Assembly: GCA_947164955.1 (NCBI GenBank)
Contig: CAMUYT010000010.1
Location: 1-35,197, forward strand
Source of the DNA: an uncultured Bacteroidales bacterium
Lineage (GTDB): Bacteria > Bacteroidota > Bacteroidia > Bacteroidales > F082
Reading direction: 5' to 3'
Length of the DNA: 35,197 nucleotides
The notes beneath the pieces were generated by a model. That model had not been told where the DNA came from. It worked only from the letters and a program-made list of their open reading frames with translations, and did not search any database. Positions 14,971 through 22,670 of the stretch are shown here, in pieces (within the stretch, counting starts at the first letter, position 1; the number at the start of each line of letters is the position of its first letter). The position numbers and the translations under genes are program-made.

Positions 14971-17316
14971 TTACTCGCCTGTGTAGCCACTGGGTCTGAA
15001 ATACACGTAGCCGTGGCCGGGTTGCAGATGGGTCAGTTCGCCCTTCCACTGGCCGTCTTCGAAGATGGCGAAGCTCTCATCTTGCGAGTTGATCATGTCG
15101 CCTTCGAGCGGCGTGATGCCGTTGAGAGCGGCACGGATGACGACAGTCCCCGCACCCGTATACCCGAACCAATTGAAGCCTGGTTCGATGGAAAGGCTGA
15201 CCGTGGACGGGCGCATCCCCTCAATCACAAACTCGCAGTCGGCGTTGGTCTTGATTTTGTACATCTTGCCTGGGACGACTTCCTCGACAGCCTCTTCCTG
15301 TCCTTCGATTTGCACCAGGTGATCGCCCAGCGCAGCCGTCAATGCTTCCAGACTCGTCGCAACCGTTGGCGCCCACCAATTCCAGCCTTCAACCAAAACC
15401 ACAGATTGCTCGGCACTGACGGCCGGACAATCGCATTCAGTGAAGAAACTGATGTTGTTTTGCTGGGTTGTGCTTAGGGCAAAGGAGCCGTTGATATAGT
15501 ACAAGTAATAATTCGTAGTTCCTCCTCCCCAACCTCCGCTGGAAACAGTTACATAAGTGCCATTTTCGTTGATATACCATCTAGCGGAAGAGCTGTTATA
15601 TGAATTACTCCATGTAAGAGAGGTGCTATACCAACTACTGGACAATGCAAGGTAATGGCCATTATAGGAAATATAATACTGTCCATTGCTTCCATAGGCA
15701 GTCAGAGTGACTTGAGGGAGTGTAGTGCCTTCTTCTACCGAGAAGCCGTTGATGTTAGGCTCTACAGTGGCCGAAATGCTTGTCACATTTGAGCTGTTCT
15801 GACCTGGCATATAAAGGGTAGTGTCATCGAGATGACCCATGATGTATGTGCCAGCGTCAATGCCAGTCACTGCATTATAGCAATCCGTCTGAACTTCGCA
15901 ATGGCCAAGATTCACGGTGAGATCCACACGCTGTCCGTCTGTTATGGTCACATCAACTGTTTCGGTGCAATAACCGCTCTTCCTAAATTCAAAAGTATAG
16001 CTGCCACCTTTAATGGGTCGGTGGAAATCACCCGCTGAATGCGTAGTGACAAACGAAGTCTCGCTGTCGTGGTTGAGCACAGTCACTTTCACGCCTTCGA
16101 TAGGTTGGCCTGTGTCGGCGTCACGCACCACGCCATGAACGCCATTACGGCATTGCTCCATGAAGGCTAACATACTATTGTGGTTATAGTTCCAATAACT
16201 TGGAAGCAATGAGGCACTGGGAGTTTTGGTGCTGGAGCATTCCACGGTCACCTCGCGGCATTGCCCGTAGGCATTCATGTAGTCCTGCCGGCTACCCGTG
16301 ATGACATACCAAGCAGCACCGTTAGTGACACCATCTTGATAAGTGTCTTTCATATATGAAGAATAAGTCTGACGGGCAATTTGCACATATTCGGTGCAGA
16401 CATATTCGTACCAATCCTTGTCAGCATGGTCGTCGTAAACGGCATCCCAAGGATAGTTCATCACCTCTGCTCCACCGTGATAGTTGGCACTCATGGTGAA
16501 CAGGTTCTCGTCGCCCATGGCCATGGTCCAAACTGTTTCATCCTCATAACTGTTACCATCGGGATGAGCACCTTGGTAGTAATCTTTGTAATTGCGGTTA
16601 AGGTCGACGTTATTACCATTATAGCGCTGGGCACTATTGACAGTATTGTTGCCCCCTTTGTAAGTACCATCGGGGTTGGTCAAAGGCATGATATAGATAT
16701 CAAGGTCGTTCACCAGGTCGACAATACGGCTGTCGGTGCTGGTGCAGAGTTCGTCGATGAGGCGGAGCATGAGGATCATGCCGGTCACCTCGTCGCCATG
16801 CATCGTGGAAGTGTAGAGGAACTTCGGCTTGCCCTCGGGGTTCCCATTGTTGATGCGGACACCTAAGAGTTGGCGATGGTTTGTGGTGGAAAGCGTTCCC
16901 AAGCTGAACAAAGTGCATTCACGGCCTTCAATGGCATTCCCAGGAAAGCTTTGCATCATAGCAACGTATTGATCATAGGTCAGATAGCTGTCCCAATTAT
17001 ACGTGCCTTGTCCATTCCACATGGTGACGTTGGCACGCAGCGAAGGCGGCGTCTGCAACTCGGGCTGGAAGCCCAGGCTGAGCAGTTTGTCGTATTCCCT
17101 TTGGTTGGCGTAGGCGACGACGGTCCGGCCGTCGGTGGCATCGACGGAGCAGACTTGGCTGATCTCGTTGATTACAGTGGGGTCGTCGACGCTGAGGGTG
17201 AAATAATACTCACCGCGGTCGCGCATGAGTTGTTGGAGTTCTCGTTGGCTTTGGGCCATGACGCTGTTGCCGATCCATACGGCGACAAACAAGCAAGCAA
17301 AACGTAAAAGCTTCAT
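14971..17316 (-). CDS. Secreted M14 zinc carboxypeptidase
   Basis: This 781-residue metallocarboxypeptidase has a signal peptide (about 1-21) and a short propeptide. Zinc ligands are visible as H173/E176 (TMHGDEVTG) and H280 (NYHGGAEV), with catalytic E359 (VTVECSS); NPDG and DLNRNY are further M14 motifs. A transthyretin-like CarboxypepD_reg domain (about 392-470) follows, as in the secreted P. gingivalis carboxypeptidase CPG70. After a region of unknown fold (about 475-630) comes the shared duplicated C-terminal domain (about 642-781), ending GYVYFRPSGYTGE. It is probably first in an operon with the Lys-gingipain-like gene; C-terminal Lys/Arg left by the two gingipain-like enzymes would be natural substrates, but that is inference. 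Confidence 0.93.
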   Translation of the reverse strand: MKLLRFACLFVAVWIGNSVMAQSQRELQQLMRDRGEYYFTLSVDDPTVINEISQVCSVDATDGRTVVAYANQREYDKLLSLGFQPELQTPPSLRANVTMWNGQGTYNWDSYLTYDQYVAMMQSFPGNAIEGRECTLFSLGTLSTTNHRQLLGVRINNGNPEGKPKFLYTSTMHGDEVTGMILMLRLIDELCTSTDSRIVDLVNDLDIYIMPLTNPDGTYKGGNNTVNSAQRYNGNNVDLNRNYKDYYQGAHPDGNSYEDETVWTMAMGDENLFTMSANYHGGAEVMNYPWDAVYDDHADKDWYEYVCTEYVQIARQTYSSYMKDTYQDGVTNGAAWYVITGSRQDYMNAYGQCREVTVECSSTKTPSASLLPSYWNYNHNSMLAFMEQCRNGVHGVVRDADTGQPIEGVKVTVLNHDSETSFVTTHSAGDFHRPIKGGSYTFEFRKSGYCTETVDVTITDGQRVDLTVNLGHCEVQTDCYNAVTGIDAGTYIMGHLDDTTLYMPGQNSSNVTSISATVEPNINGFSVEEGTTLPQVTLTAYGSNGQYYISYNGHYLALSSSWYSTSLTWSNSYNSSSARWYINENGTYVTVSSGGWGGGTTNYYLYYINGSFALSTTQQNNISFFTECDCPAVSAEQSVVLVEGWNWWAPTVATSLEALTAALGDHLVQIEGQEEAVEEVVPGKMYKIKTNADCEFVIEGMRPSTVSLSIEPGFNWFGYTGAGTVVIRAALNGITPLEGDMINSQDESFAIFEDGQWKGELTHLQPGHGYVYFRPSGYTGE

Positions 17317-17336
17317 TTTTTGGAATTTTTAACCTG

Positions 17337-17344
17337 CAAATTTA
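17337..17344 (-). promoter_or_regulatory. -7 box for the M14/Lys-gingipain-like operon
   Basis: TAAATTTG on the minus strand matches TAnnTTTG, 20 bp upstream of the carboxypeptidase ATG. The upstream gene ends in a terminator at 17401-17430, so a promoter is expected here. Confidence 0.6.
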
Positions 17345-17400
17345 CTAAAAAATTAGACTCGCAAGACAATTTGCTTCCTATTTTTGGTTTTTCATGGAAC

Positions 17401-17430
17401 AGAAAAGGTTCCCGCGCGGGAACCTTTTCT
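17401..17430. terminator. Perfect 30-bp palindromic terminator after the C10 gene
   Basis: AGAAAAGGTTCCCGC and its exact complement form an uninterrupted 30-bp palindrome starting 10 bp beyond the C10 stop. The A4/T4 flanks give a U-run in either direction, though the minus-strand C10 transcript is its evident client. Confidence 0.85.
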
Positions 17431-17440
17431 CATTGGAATT

Positions 17441-20422
17441 TTATGGTAACACAAGGGTTTTCTCAACTTGGGCGTTCGAGTAGTAGATATAGCCTTGCCC
17501 AGGTTGAAGATGCGTCAGTGTGCCCGTCCAAGCGCCACTTTGATAGACGGCGTTTTGAGTCGGCGAACTGATGGTATCACCCTCGGCAGGGCTAATACCC
17601 AGTTCGGCGAGGCCCACATTCCTTGTTGTGGGGCAACCCAACCAGTTGCTTCCTGGAGCGATGGCCATCTCGACACCGCTGGTGGTAGTGCCTACCATCG
17701 TGGTGGATCGGCCTTGATCCATCCATATCTTGTACATCTGTCCAGGAGCAACGTCAGTCAACGTGCCCTTCCATTGGCCATTTTCATAACGTGCAAAGCC
17801 TAAGTCTTGTGAGTTGATGAGGTTGGCATCGCCGCCAAGCGTCGTCTTGAGTTGAGCAAAGAGGTCGTTGGCCACGACGTTAGGTGCCCACCAATTCCAC
17901 GAAGCCGGCAGGTCTTTCCGTATGGTCACGGCTACTCCATCATTGGCGATGAGTTGTGCGCCATTCTCAATGACGAGATTACCTGGACGGCTGTTGCTCA
18001 AACGAGCGTTGACGGTGAAGCAACTGTTCTCTGTCAGCAACAGTGTGTCTTTTCTACCCATTTCAGTAGCCTCATCGGAACTGGCATTACCCAGCACAAA
18101 CGCTGAGAAATTGGAGTCTTCAGACTCACGGCCAAAATAGTTGGTCCTCACCGTATATTTGTATGCCGCATTGTTACCCAGTCCCGAGTCAATATAGGTC
18201 GTGTCCGTCATGTTTTGCATTATGCATTCCCCATTGCGGTAAAGGTTATAGGTGTAGTCGCCATCGGTAACCGCAGCATAGATAATCCAGGTGCATCCTG
18301 TAGCATGATTCCATGTACTTCCATTAAGAGAATAATAGTCGCCATATTCATTCTCCATGTCAGCCAACAGGAATTGGGTGACATTACTTGAATAATATAC
18401 AATCCACAAATCCTTTGTATAGTCCAAAACCACTGGATTACTGAATGTCAAAGTCTGCCATCCGGCATTGCTCGAATAGGTGCCCGATGCAGTGGCGATT
18501 GCCGACCCTGCTGGGGCATCGTTTGAGGTTCCTTGATAGATTGAGACCTGATAGGTGCCTGCCTCATAGATGTAGGTCTCCACGCTCGTCATGGCCATGC
18601 CTGCATAAAACGACATCTGTGAGACCGGAAAACGGATGGCCCAATAAGCTCCTGTAGTTCCAAGGCTCGAAAGCCAGATGCTGCCATTATAGCCATTCAG
18701 CTGTTCAATTTCATAGGAGCCGCTTTCCAAACCATCCCAAGTGATTGTCGCTTTTTCACCCTCTAAAGTCGCGGTCAAATCGACAAGTGGGCCTTTAAAC
18801 TCCTGGTACAGCGTGGTCACCTCCGAGATTTCCGACAACTCGCCATTGAAATCGACGCCCCTCACGTAAAACGACAAGTCGCCATAAACACTGAGGGTGA
18901 AGGTATATGCCGTCGACGTCAAGCCCGAACCTATCAGCATGTCGTTGCAATACACATTATAGGAAACGGCCAAGTCGGAGGCATCCCATGAGATGCCAAA
19001 CAGGTCCTCGTCGTTTGTCGCGACAAAGTTCTCAGGAGCGGGAAATGAGATGGAAATCTCAGCGACATTCGAGTTCTGCGAGATGCCATTGCTCGAGTTG
19101 ACACACCTCACATAATAGCGGTTCGAGCCGTAAGGAGCTGTGACGTCGGAATAGGATGCTGTTGTGCCTTCATATATCAACACTGAGTTTCTGAAGAGTT
19201 GGTATTTAGACGCTCCCGATACGGTGTTCCAGCTTAAGTTGACGTCGCGTTGTGAGACATCCTGCACCAAAGTGGCGGTAAGCGTAGGGGCACTTAAACT
19301 GCTATAGGTAGGCTGAATGCCAAAAATAGCGGCTTGGCTAGAGTTATAGGTCCCCGATGAGCCCGACCCTGCCCCGCCTGTACCGGGATTCAGGTTGCTG
19401 ACCAAGAAGTAGCCGTCGTACATACCGCTCCAGCCCCAGTTGAAATGGAAGTAGTTGTCGCTGTCGTAGCCGTCGCACACGAAAGCATGACCACCACCCG
19501 TGCCACTACCACTGTAATAGACGGGGCGTCCTGCATTCAAATCGGTTTTCAGCAAATTCAGCCAAGAACTAGAATAACTTTGTTTTGTCTTATAGCTGAT
19601 GGTGCTACTGTTATAGCGGAAGTATGAAGTCAAGGCATCGTCAACGTCGGTAGAATAGGCACCGCTGCCATCAGTGCCATAACTCATCGACACAGAAACG
19701 CCACAATGGTACATCAAGGTGGCCACAGCGGTTTGTTGAGCTTCCGTGCTGTTTTCGTCATAGGTGTTGGTCATATTGGCCCAGTCGTAAGTGGTGTTAC
19801 CGAAGTTGACACTTAGCGTTTGGCTGTTCCAACGATAACTTTTCGAACCATTGCCTTGGATAGGCCAGTTCCAAAACTTCATCACTTGGGCCATGGCGGT
19901 GGCAACGCAACCTGTGTAGGTAGCCGTTCCGCTAACGGTGGGGCACAACTGGTTGTAGGGGTCGTCTTGGTCCCAAAAAGTTTGGATCAATGGCGCGACC
20001 ACCACCGTAGCGCGGGCGCCTCGGTTTCCGCTATAGAGATCATGCCATTGCTGGGCGACTTCGGCGGTGGCTGTAGCTCTGCAGTCGATAGCCGACTGTA
20101 TCTCGTCGCTATAACCCTGCAGCCAAGCACGAACGTTGTCGGGCATCGTAGCAGGATCGAAACTGCCCGTCAGCGAATAGCCCAACACAGGTTGAACACG
20201 GTCGTCGGCCGACATCACAATGAAGCCTGGGTTGGCGTTGTAGATATAAAGGTTGCGGAAGCCAGCGGCCTCTGTGAGGTCGATGAGGCGAGTGGCGTTT
20301 ACGCCATTGTTACTCAAGAAGGTCTTGGCGGCCTTTTGCGCTCGTGCTGTGTCGATGGAATCGGCAAAGGCCATCGCAGGCAGGGAGGCCATCAGCATCA
20401 AAGAGAATAGAACCTTTTTCAT
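17441..20422 (-). CDS. Secreted C10 (streptopain-family) cysteine peptidase
   Basis: This 993-residue protein has a signal peptide (about 1-20) and an inhibitory propeptide typical of C10 enzymes. The catalytic Cys is C172 (YTGCVATAMAQVMKFWNWP) and the His is H312 (GGGHAFVCDGYDSDNYFHFNW), followed by NWGWSG; this matches streptopain, interpain and PrtT. Several fibronectin-III-like modules follow, with a beta-sandwich module (about 600-745) that resembles the one in the Lys-gingipain-like protein. The shared duplicated C-terminal domain is at about 839-993, ending in AQVEKTLVLP, close to the endonuclease ending VQKTLEF. It is a single gene with its own promoter and a perfect palindromic terminator. 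The family is sure; substrates are not visible. Confidence 0.94.
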   Translation of the reverse strand: MKKVLFSLMLMASLPAMAFADSIDTARAQKAAKTFLSNNGVNATRLIDLTEAAGFRNLYIYNANPGFIVMSADDRVQPVLGYSLTGSFDPATMPDNVRAWLQGYSDEIQSAIDCRATATAEVAQQWHDLYSGNRGARATVVVAPLIQTFWDQDDPYNQLCPTVSGTATYTGCVATAMAQVMKFWNWPIQGNGSKSYRWNSQTLSVNFGNTTYDWANMTNTYDENSTEAQQTAVATLMYHCGVSVSMSYGTDGSGAYSTDVDDALTSYFRYNSSTISYKTKQSYSSSWLNLLKTDLNAGRPVYYSGSGTGGGHAFVCDGYDSDNYFHFNWGWSGMYDGYFLVSNLNPGTGGAGSGSSGTYNSSQAAIFGIQPTYSSLSAPTLTATLVQDVSQRDVNLSWNTVSGASKYQLFRNSVLIYEGTTASYSDVTAPYGSNRYYVRCVNSSNGISQNSNVAEISISFPAPENFVATNDEDLFGISWDASDLAVSYNVYCNDMLIGSGLTSTAYTFTLSVYGDLSFYVRGVDFNGELSEISEVTTLYQEFKGPLVDLTATLEGEKATITWDGLESGSYEIEQLNGYNGSIWLSSLGTTGAYWAIRFPVSQMSFYAGMAMTSVETYIYEAGTYQVSIYQGTSNDAPAGSAIATASGTYSSNAGWQTLTFSNPVVLDYTKDLWIVYYSSNVTQFLLADMENEYGDYYSLNGSTWNHATGCTWIIYAAVTDGDYTYNLYRNGECIMQNMTDTTYIDSGLGNNAAYKYTVRTNYFGRESEDSNFSAFVLGNASSDEATEMGRKDTLLLTENSCFTVNARLSNSRPGNLVIENGAQLIANDGVAVTIRKDLPASWNWWAPNVVANDLFAQLKTTLGGDANLINSQDLGFARYENGQWKGTLTDVAPGQMYKIWMDQGRSTTMVGTTTSGVEMAIAPGSNWLGCPTTRNVGLAELGISPAEGDTISSPTQNAVYQSGAWTGTLTHLQPGQGYIYYSNAQVEKTLVLP

Positions 20423-20437
20423 AGAAATAATTTATGT

Positions 20438-20457
20438 ATTAGACGCTTCAAAGATAG
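20438..20457 (-). promoter_or_regulatory. C10 gene promoter, 20-bp block shared with the kinase locus
   Basis: The block contains -7 box TATCTTTG (plus-strand 20449-20456) and the following GAAGCGTCTAAT, which should include the transcription start, about 15 bp before the ATG. The identical 20 bases occur at 5799-5818 upstream of the sensor kinase. Confidence 0.6.
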
Positions 20458-20503
20458 GAAAATTTGTTTTTGGAAAAATGGTTAGGAAAATTTTTGGCTT
20501 TTT

Positions 20504-22249
20504 TCAAAACTCCAGCGTCTTCTGCACTGTGTCCGCAGAGTAATACACATAACCCTTGCCAGGCTGGAGCGTTGTCAGCGTGCCTTGCCATCCCTCTTGG
20601 TAAATGGCGAAGCCTTCGTTTTCGGAGATGATTTTATCACCGCTGGCAGGCGTGATGCCGAGGTCGTCGAGGGCGACGGCTTCGACGGTCGGACAGCCGA
20701 ACCAATTGGCGACGCCAGGATAGATGGCGACACTCACATCGGCAGCGGGCGCGCCGCTGAAGTCCAGTTGCGTGGCATTGTCGGCCCAGATCTTGTACAT
20801 CTGTCCAGGGACAACGTGGGTCGGTGTCGTGCCGTCATGCCCATAGGCCTGCACGGCATCGAAGAGGCCGTCAACGTCCGCTTCAACGGTAGGCGCCCAC
20901 CAGTTCCAGCCGGCAGAAAGGGTGACGGATTGCGTGGCCGTCGGCGTCGTCTTCTTGTAGAGCTGAATGGGTTGTTGGTTGGTATATGTACTTGACTTGA
21001 AATAGCGGAAACGGTTTTGGTTTGAGGCATTGTTGAATCGCAGATGCGCTCCCACCGCTCCGACGATGTCGATGTCGTTGTCGTTAAACGATACCGTGTT
21101 GACATAAGCCATGGTTTGACTTGATTTCAAGCCGTTGTCATCTGTGGTCTGCCCAATGTAATACCCACTGGCACTCCGAATGGAATAGCCGCCGTCAACA
21201 GCGGCAATCGTAAACATAGCCGCATCAACGGTTTCGGTAGCTGCGATGGTGTTGTTTTCGATCGTAACACTGATGGTATTCCCCGTGGCATCGAGCGTGA
21301 TCAAACCACCGTCAAAGGCCAAACTGCCGTTTTCGTATACAATCAAGTATTCCCCGCTCCAGTCGTCGGGCGCGGCGGTGACTTTCACGTAATCGCCCTC
21401 GGCAGGGTCGTCGCCGCCTGGGTCGTCGCCTCCCCCACTCCAGTTCTCGTCCCAAATCATGCGGGCGTATTCGGGATGGTCGATGAAGGGGTTGCGGTTG
21501 TGCTGGTAGTCGGCGTAAATGGCATTGTTACGGTCGATTTCCTTTTGGCTCACGGGGTCTTGTTCGTTCCATTCCATGAGCATGGCGATGGCCCACGGCA
21601 AGAGCTCCGACTTGCTGGTCATGCCGCTGGCGCCCCAACTGCCATCCTCTGAATAATAACGCACGCTCATATACATAAGCGCACGGGCGAAATCGCCCTT
21701 ATAGGCGTCGATAGGCTCGAACACCGTGCCCGTGTAGCCCAAAGAGGTTTTGCAAGGCCCCAACTTCGAGCCATTCCTTGAAGTCCAAGAAGCGGATTGC
21801 ACTTCGCCGTAGGGATAATTGTCACGTTTTTGGTTGACGAAGCCATCGGTAGGGAAAATGTGGTGCAAGTCGGTGCGCGGCGTGGTTTGCTCGTTGAACC
21901 AGCTCTGTGGCCACGAATGCTCACGGTTGTAACAGTCGCCCTCGGTAGTATAGCTCCCACATTGGTTTTGGCCCATCTCAAAGGTATAGGGCGGCGTACC
22001 GCCTGGCACATCGGAATACATGTCCCAGACGATGCCGTTGCCTTTGTTGTCGGTGCTCCAAAAGGCGTTCCATAGATTATAGTATGAGACCGTGGTGTGT
22101 CCCTTGATGATGTCGTGCAAGGCCACCTTCAGTGCGTCGCCGGTCTTGCCGTTGGCAGCGTTGTAGTAGCCGCTCGGGACCTGGGCCATGAGCGGGGCTG
22201 CCATCAGGAGGGCAAACCAAAACAGGATGTATCGTCGGCGTTGCGGCAT
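20504..22249 (-). CDS. Secreted endonuclease I family nuclease
   Basis: This 581-residue protein has a signal peptide (about 1-22, after a basic MPQRRR start). The endonuclease I fold covers about 23-270, with DCYNREHSWPQSWF (H111) and TDLHHIFPTDGFVNQKR (H129/H130, N139), the expected metal-dependent nuclease motifs. A spacer rich in GGDDPGGDDP leads to a domain (about 285-435; VKVTAAPDDWSGEYLIVYE) that recurs in the large T9SS protein at 22671. The shared duplicated C-terminal domain (about 446-581) completes it. It probably degrades extracellular DNA for nutrients or in biofilm; that role is inferred. It has its own -7 box and no clear terminator of its own was seen. Confidence 0.93.
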   Translation of the reverse strand: MPQRRRYILFWFALLMAAPLMAQVPSGYYNAANGKTGDALKVALHDIIKGHTTVSYYNLWNAFWSTDNKGNGIVWDMYSDVPGGTPPYTFEMGQNQCGSYTTEGDCYNREHSWPQSWFNEQTTPRTDLHHIFPTDGFVNQKRDNYPYGEVQSASWTSRNGSKLGPCKTSLGYTGTVFEPIDAYKGDFARALMYMSVRYYSEDGSWGASGMTSKSELLPWAIAMLMEWNEQDPVSQKEIDRNNAIYADYQHNRNPFIDHPEYARMIWDENWSGGGDDPGGDDPAEGDYVKVTAAPDDWSGEYLIVYENGSLAFDGGLITLDATGNTISVTIENNTIAATETVDAAMFTIAAVDGGYSIRSASGYYIGQTTDDNGLKSSQTMAYVNTVSFNDNDIDIVGAVGAHLRFNNASNQNRFRYFKSSTYTNQQPIQLYKKTTPTATQSVTLSAGWNWWAPTVEADVDGLFDAVQAYGHDGTTPTHVVPGQMYKIWADNATQLDFSGAPAADVSVAIYPGVANWFGCPTVEAVALDDLGITPASGDKIISENEGFAIYQEGWQGTLTTLQPGKGYVYYSADTVQKTLEF

Positions 22250-22277
22250 CTATCGTTTCGAGGTGGTTTTCAGCGGA

Positions 22278-22285
22278 CAAAGGTA
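22278..22285 (-). promoter_or_regulatory. -7 box for the endonuclease I gene
   Basis: TACCTTTG on the minus strand matches TAnnTTTG, 28 bp before the ATG and directly after the upstream terminator. Confidence 0.6.
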
Positions 22286-22286
22286 G

Positions 22287-22319
22287 CAAAAAAAAGCCGA
22301 CCGCAGCTGCGGTCGGCTT
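22287..22319 (-). terminator. Rho-independent terminator of the T9SS-cargo operon
   Basis: A perfect palindrome AAGCCGACCGCAG and its complement (22294-22319) is followed on the minus strand by a T-run to 22287. It lies about 57 bp past the 86-residue ORF stop. Confidence 0.88.
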
Positions 22320-22376
22320 GCATAACCGTTTCTTTTGCCGGATAAACTGGCTGATCGGACCCACGAGGGGCTTCGA

Positions 22377-22637
22377 TTATTCCTCTCTGCGTTTCTTGCC
22401 CACGAGGTAGGCGGCGCCGAGGCCCAAGAGCACGGCGATGCCGCTGCCCACGGGAGCGTCTTGGTTCTCAGTCTTGCCATGGATCGGCAGACCAGGAGTG
22501 GCCATGCCACCAGTACGGTCGATGTTCTCCGGAGTCTCAGGCGTGTTGCCGCGTTGGAACAGGCCGCCGTTGGGGTCGGCGAAGGAGGTCATACCCAATC
22601 CGAGGACGATTGCGATTGTCAAAACTAATTTCTTCAT
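22377..22637 (-). CDS. Small exported protein with C-terminal helix and basic tail
   Basis: This 86-residue protein has an N-terminal signal peptide (MKKLVLTIAIVLGLGMTSFA), a short Pro/Gly/Asn-rich middle and a C-terminal DAPVGSG motif, then a hydrophobic helix (IAVLLGLGAAYLV) and GKKRREE. Motif, helix and basic tail together form a tripartite layout like LPXTG or PEP-CTERM sorting signals. I know of no assigned function. It starts 33 bp after the T9SS-cargo stop with no promoter between them, so the two are probably co-transcribed and then terminated at 22287-22319. A role as a membrane-tethered accessory to that cargo is speculation. An ordinary bitopic membrane protein is the alternative. 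Confidence 0.8.
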   Translation of the reverse strand: MKKLVLTIAIVLGLGMTSFADPNGGLFQRGNTPETPENIDRTGGMATPGLPIHGKTENQDAPVGSGIAVLLGLGAAYLVGKKRREE

Positions 22638-22670
22638 CGTATTTTGTTGTTTTGTTATTCGATTATGTTT

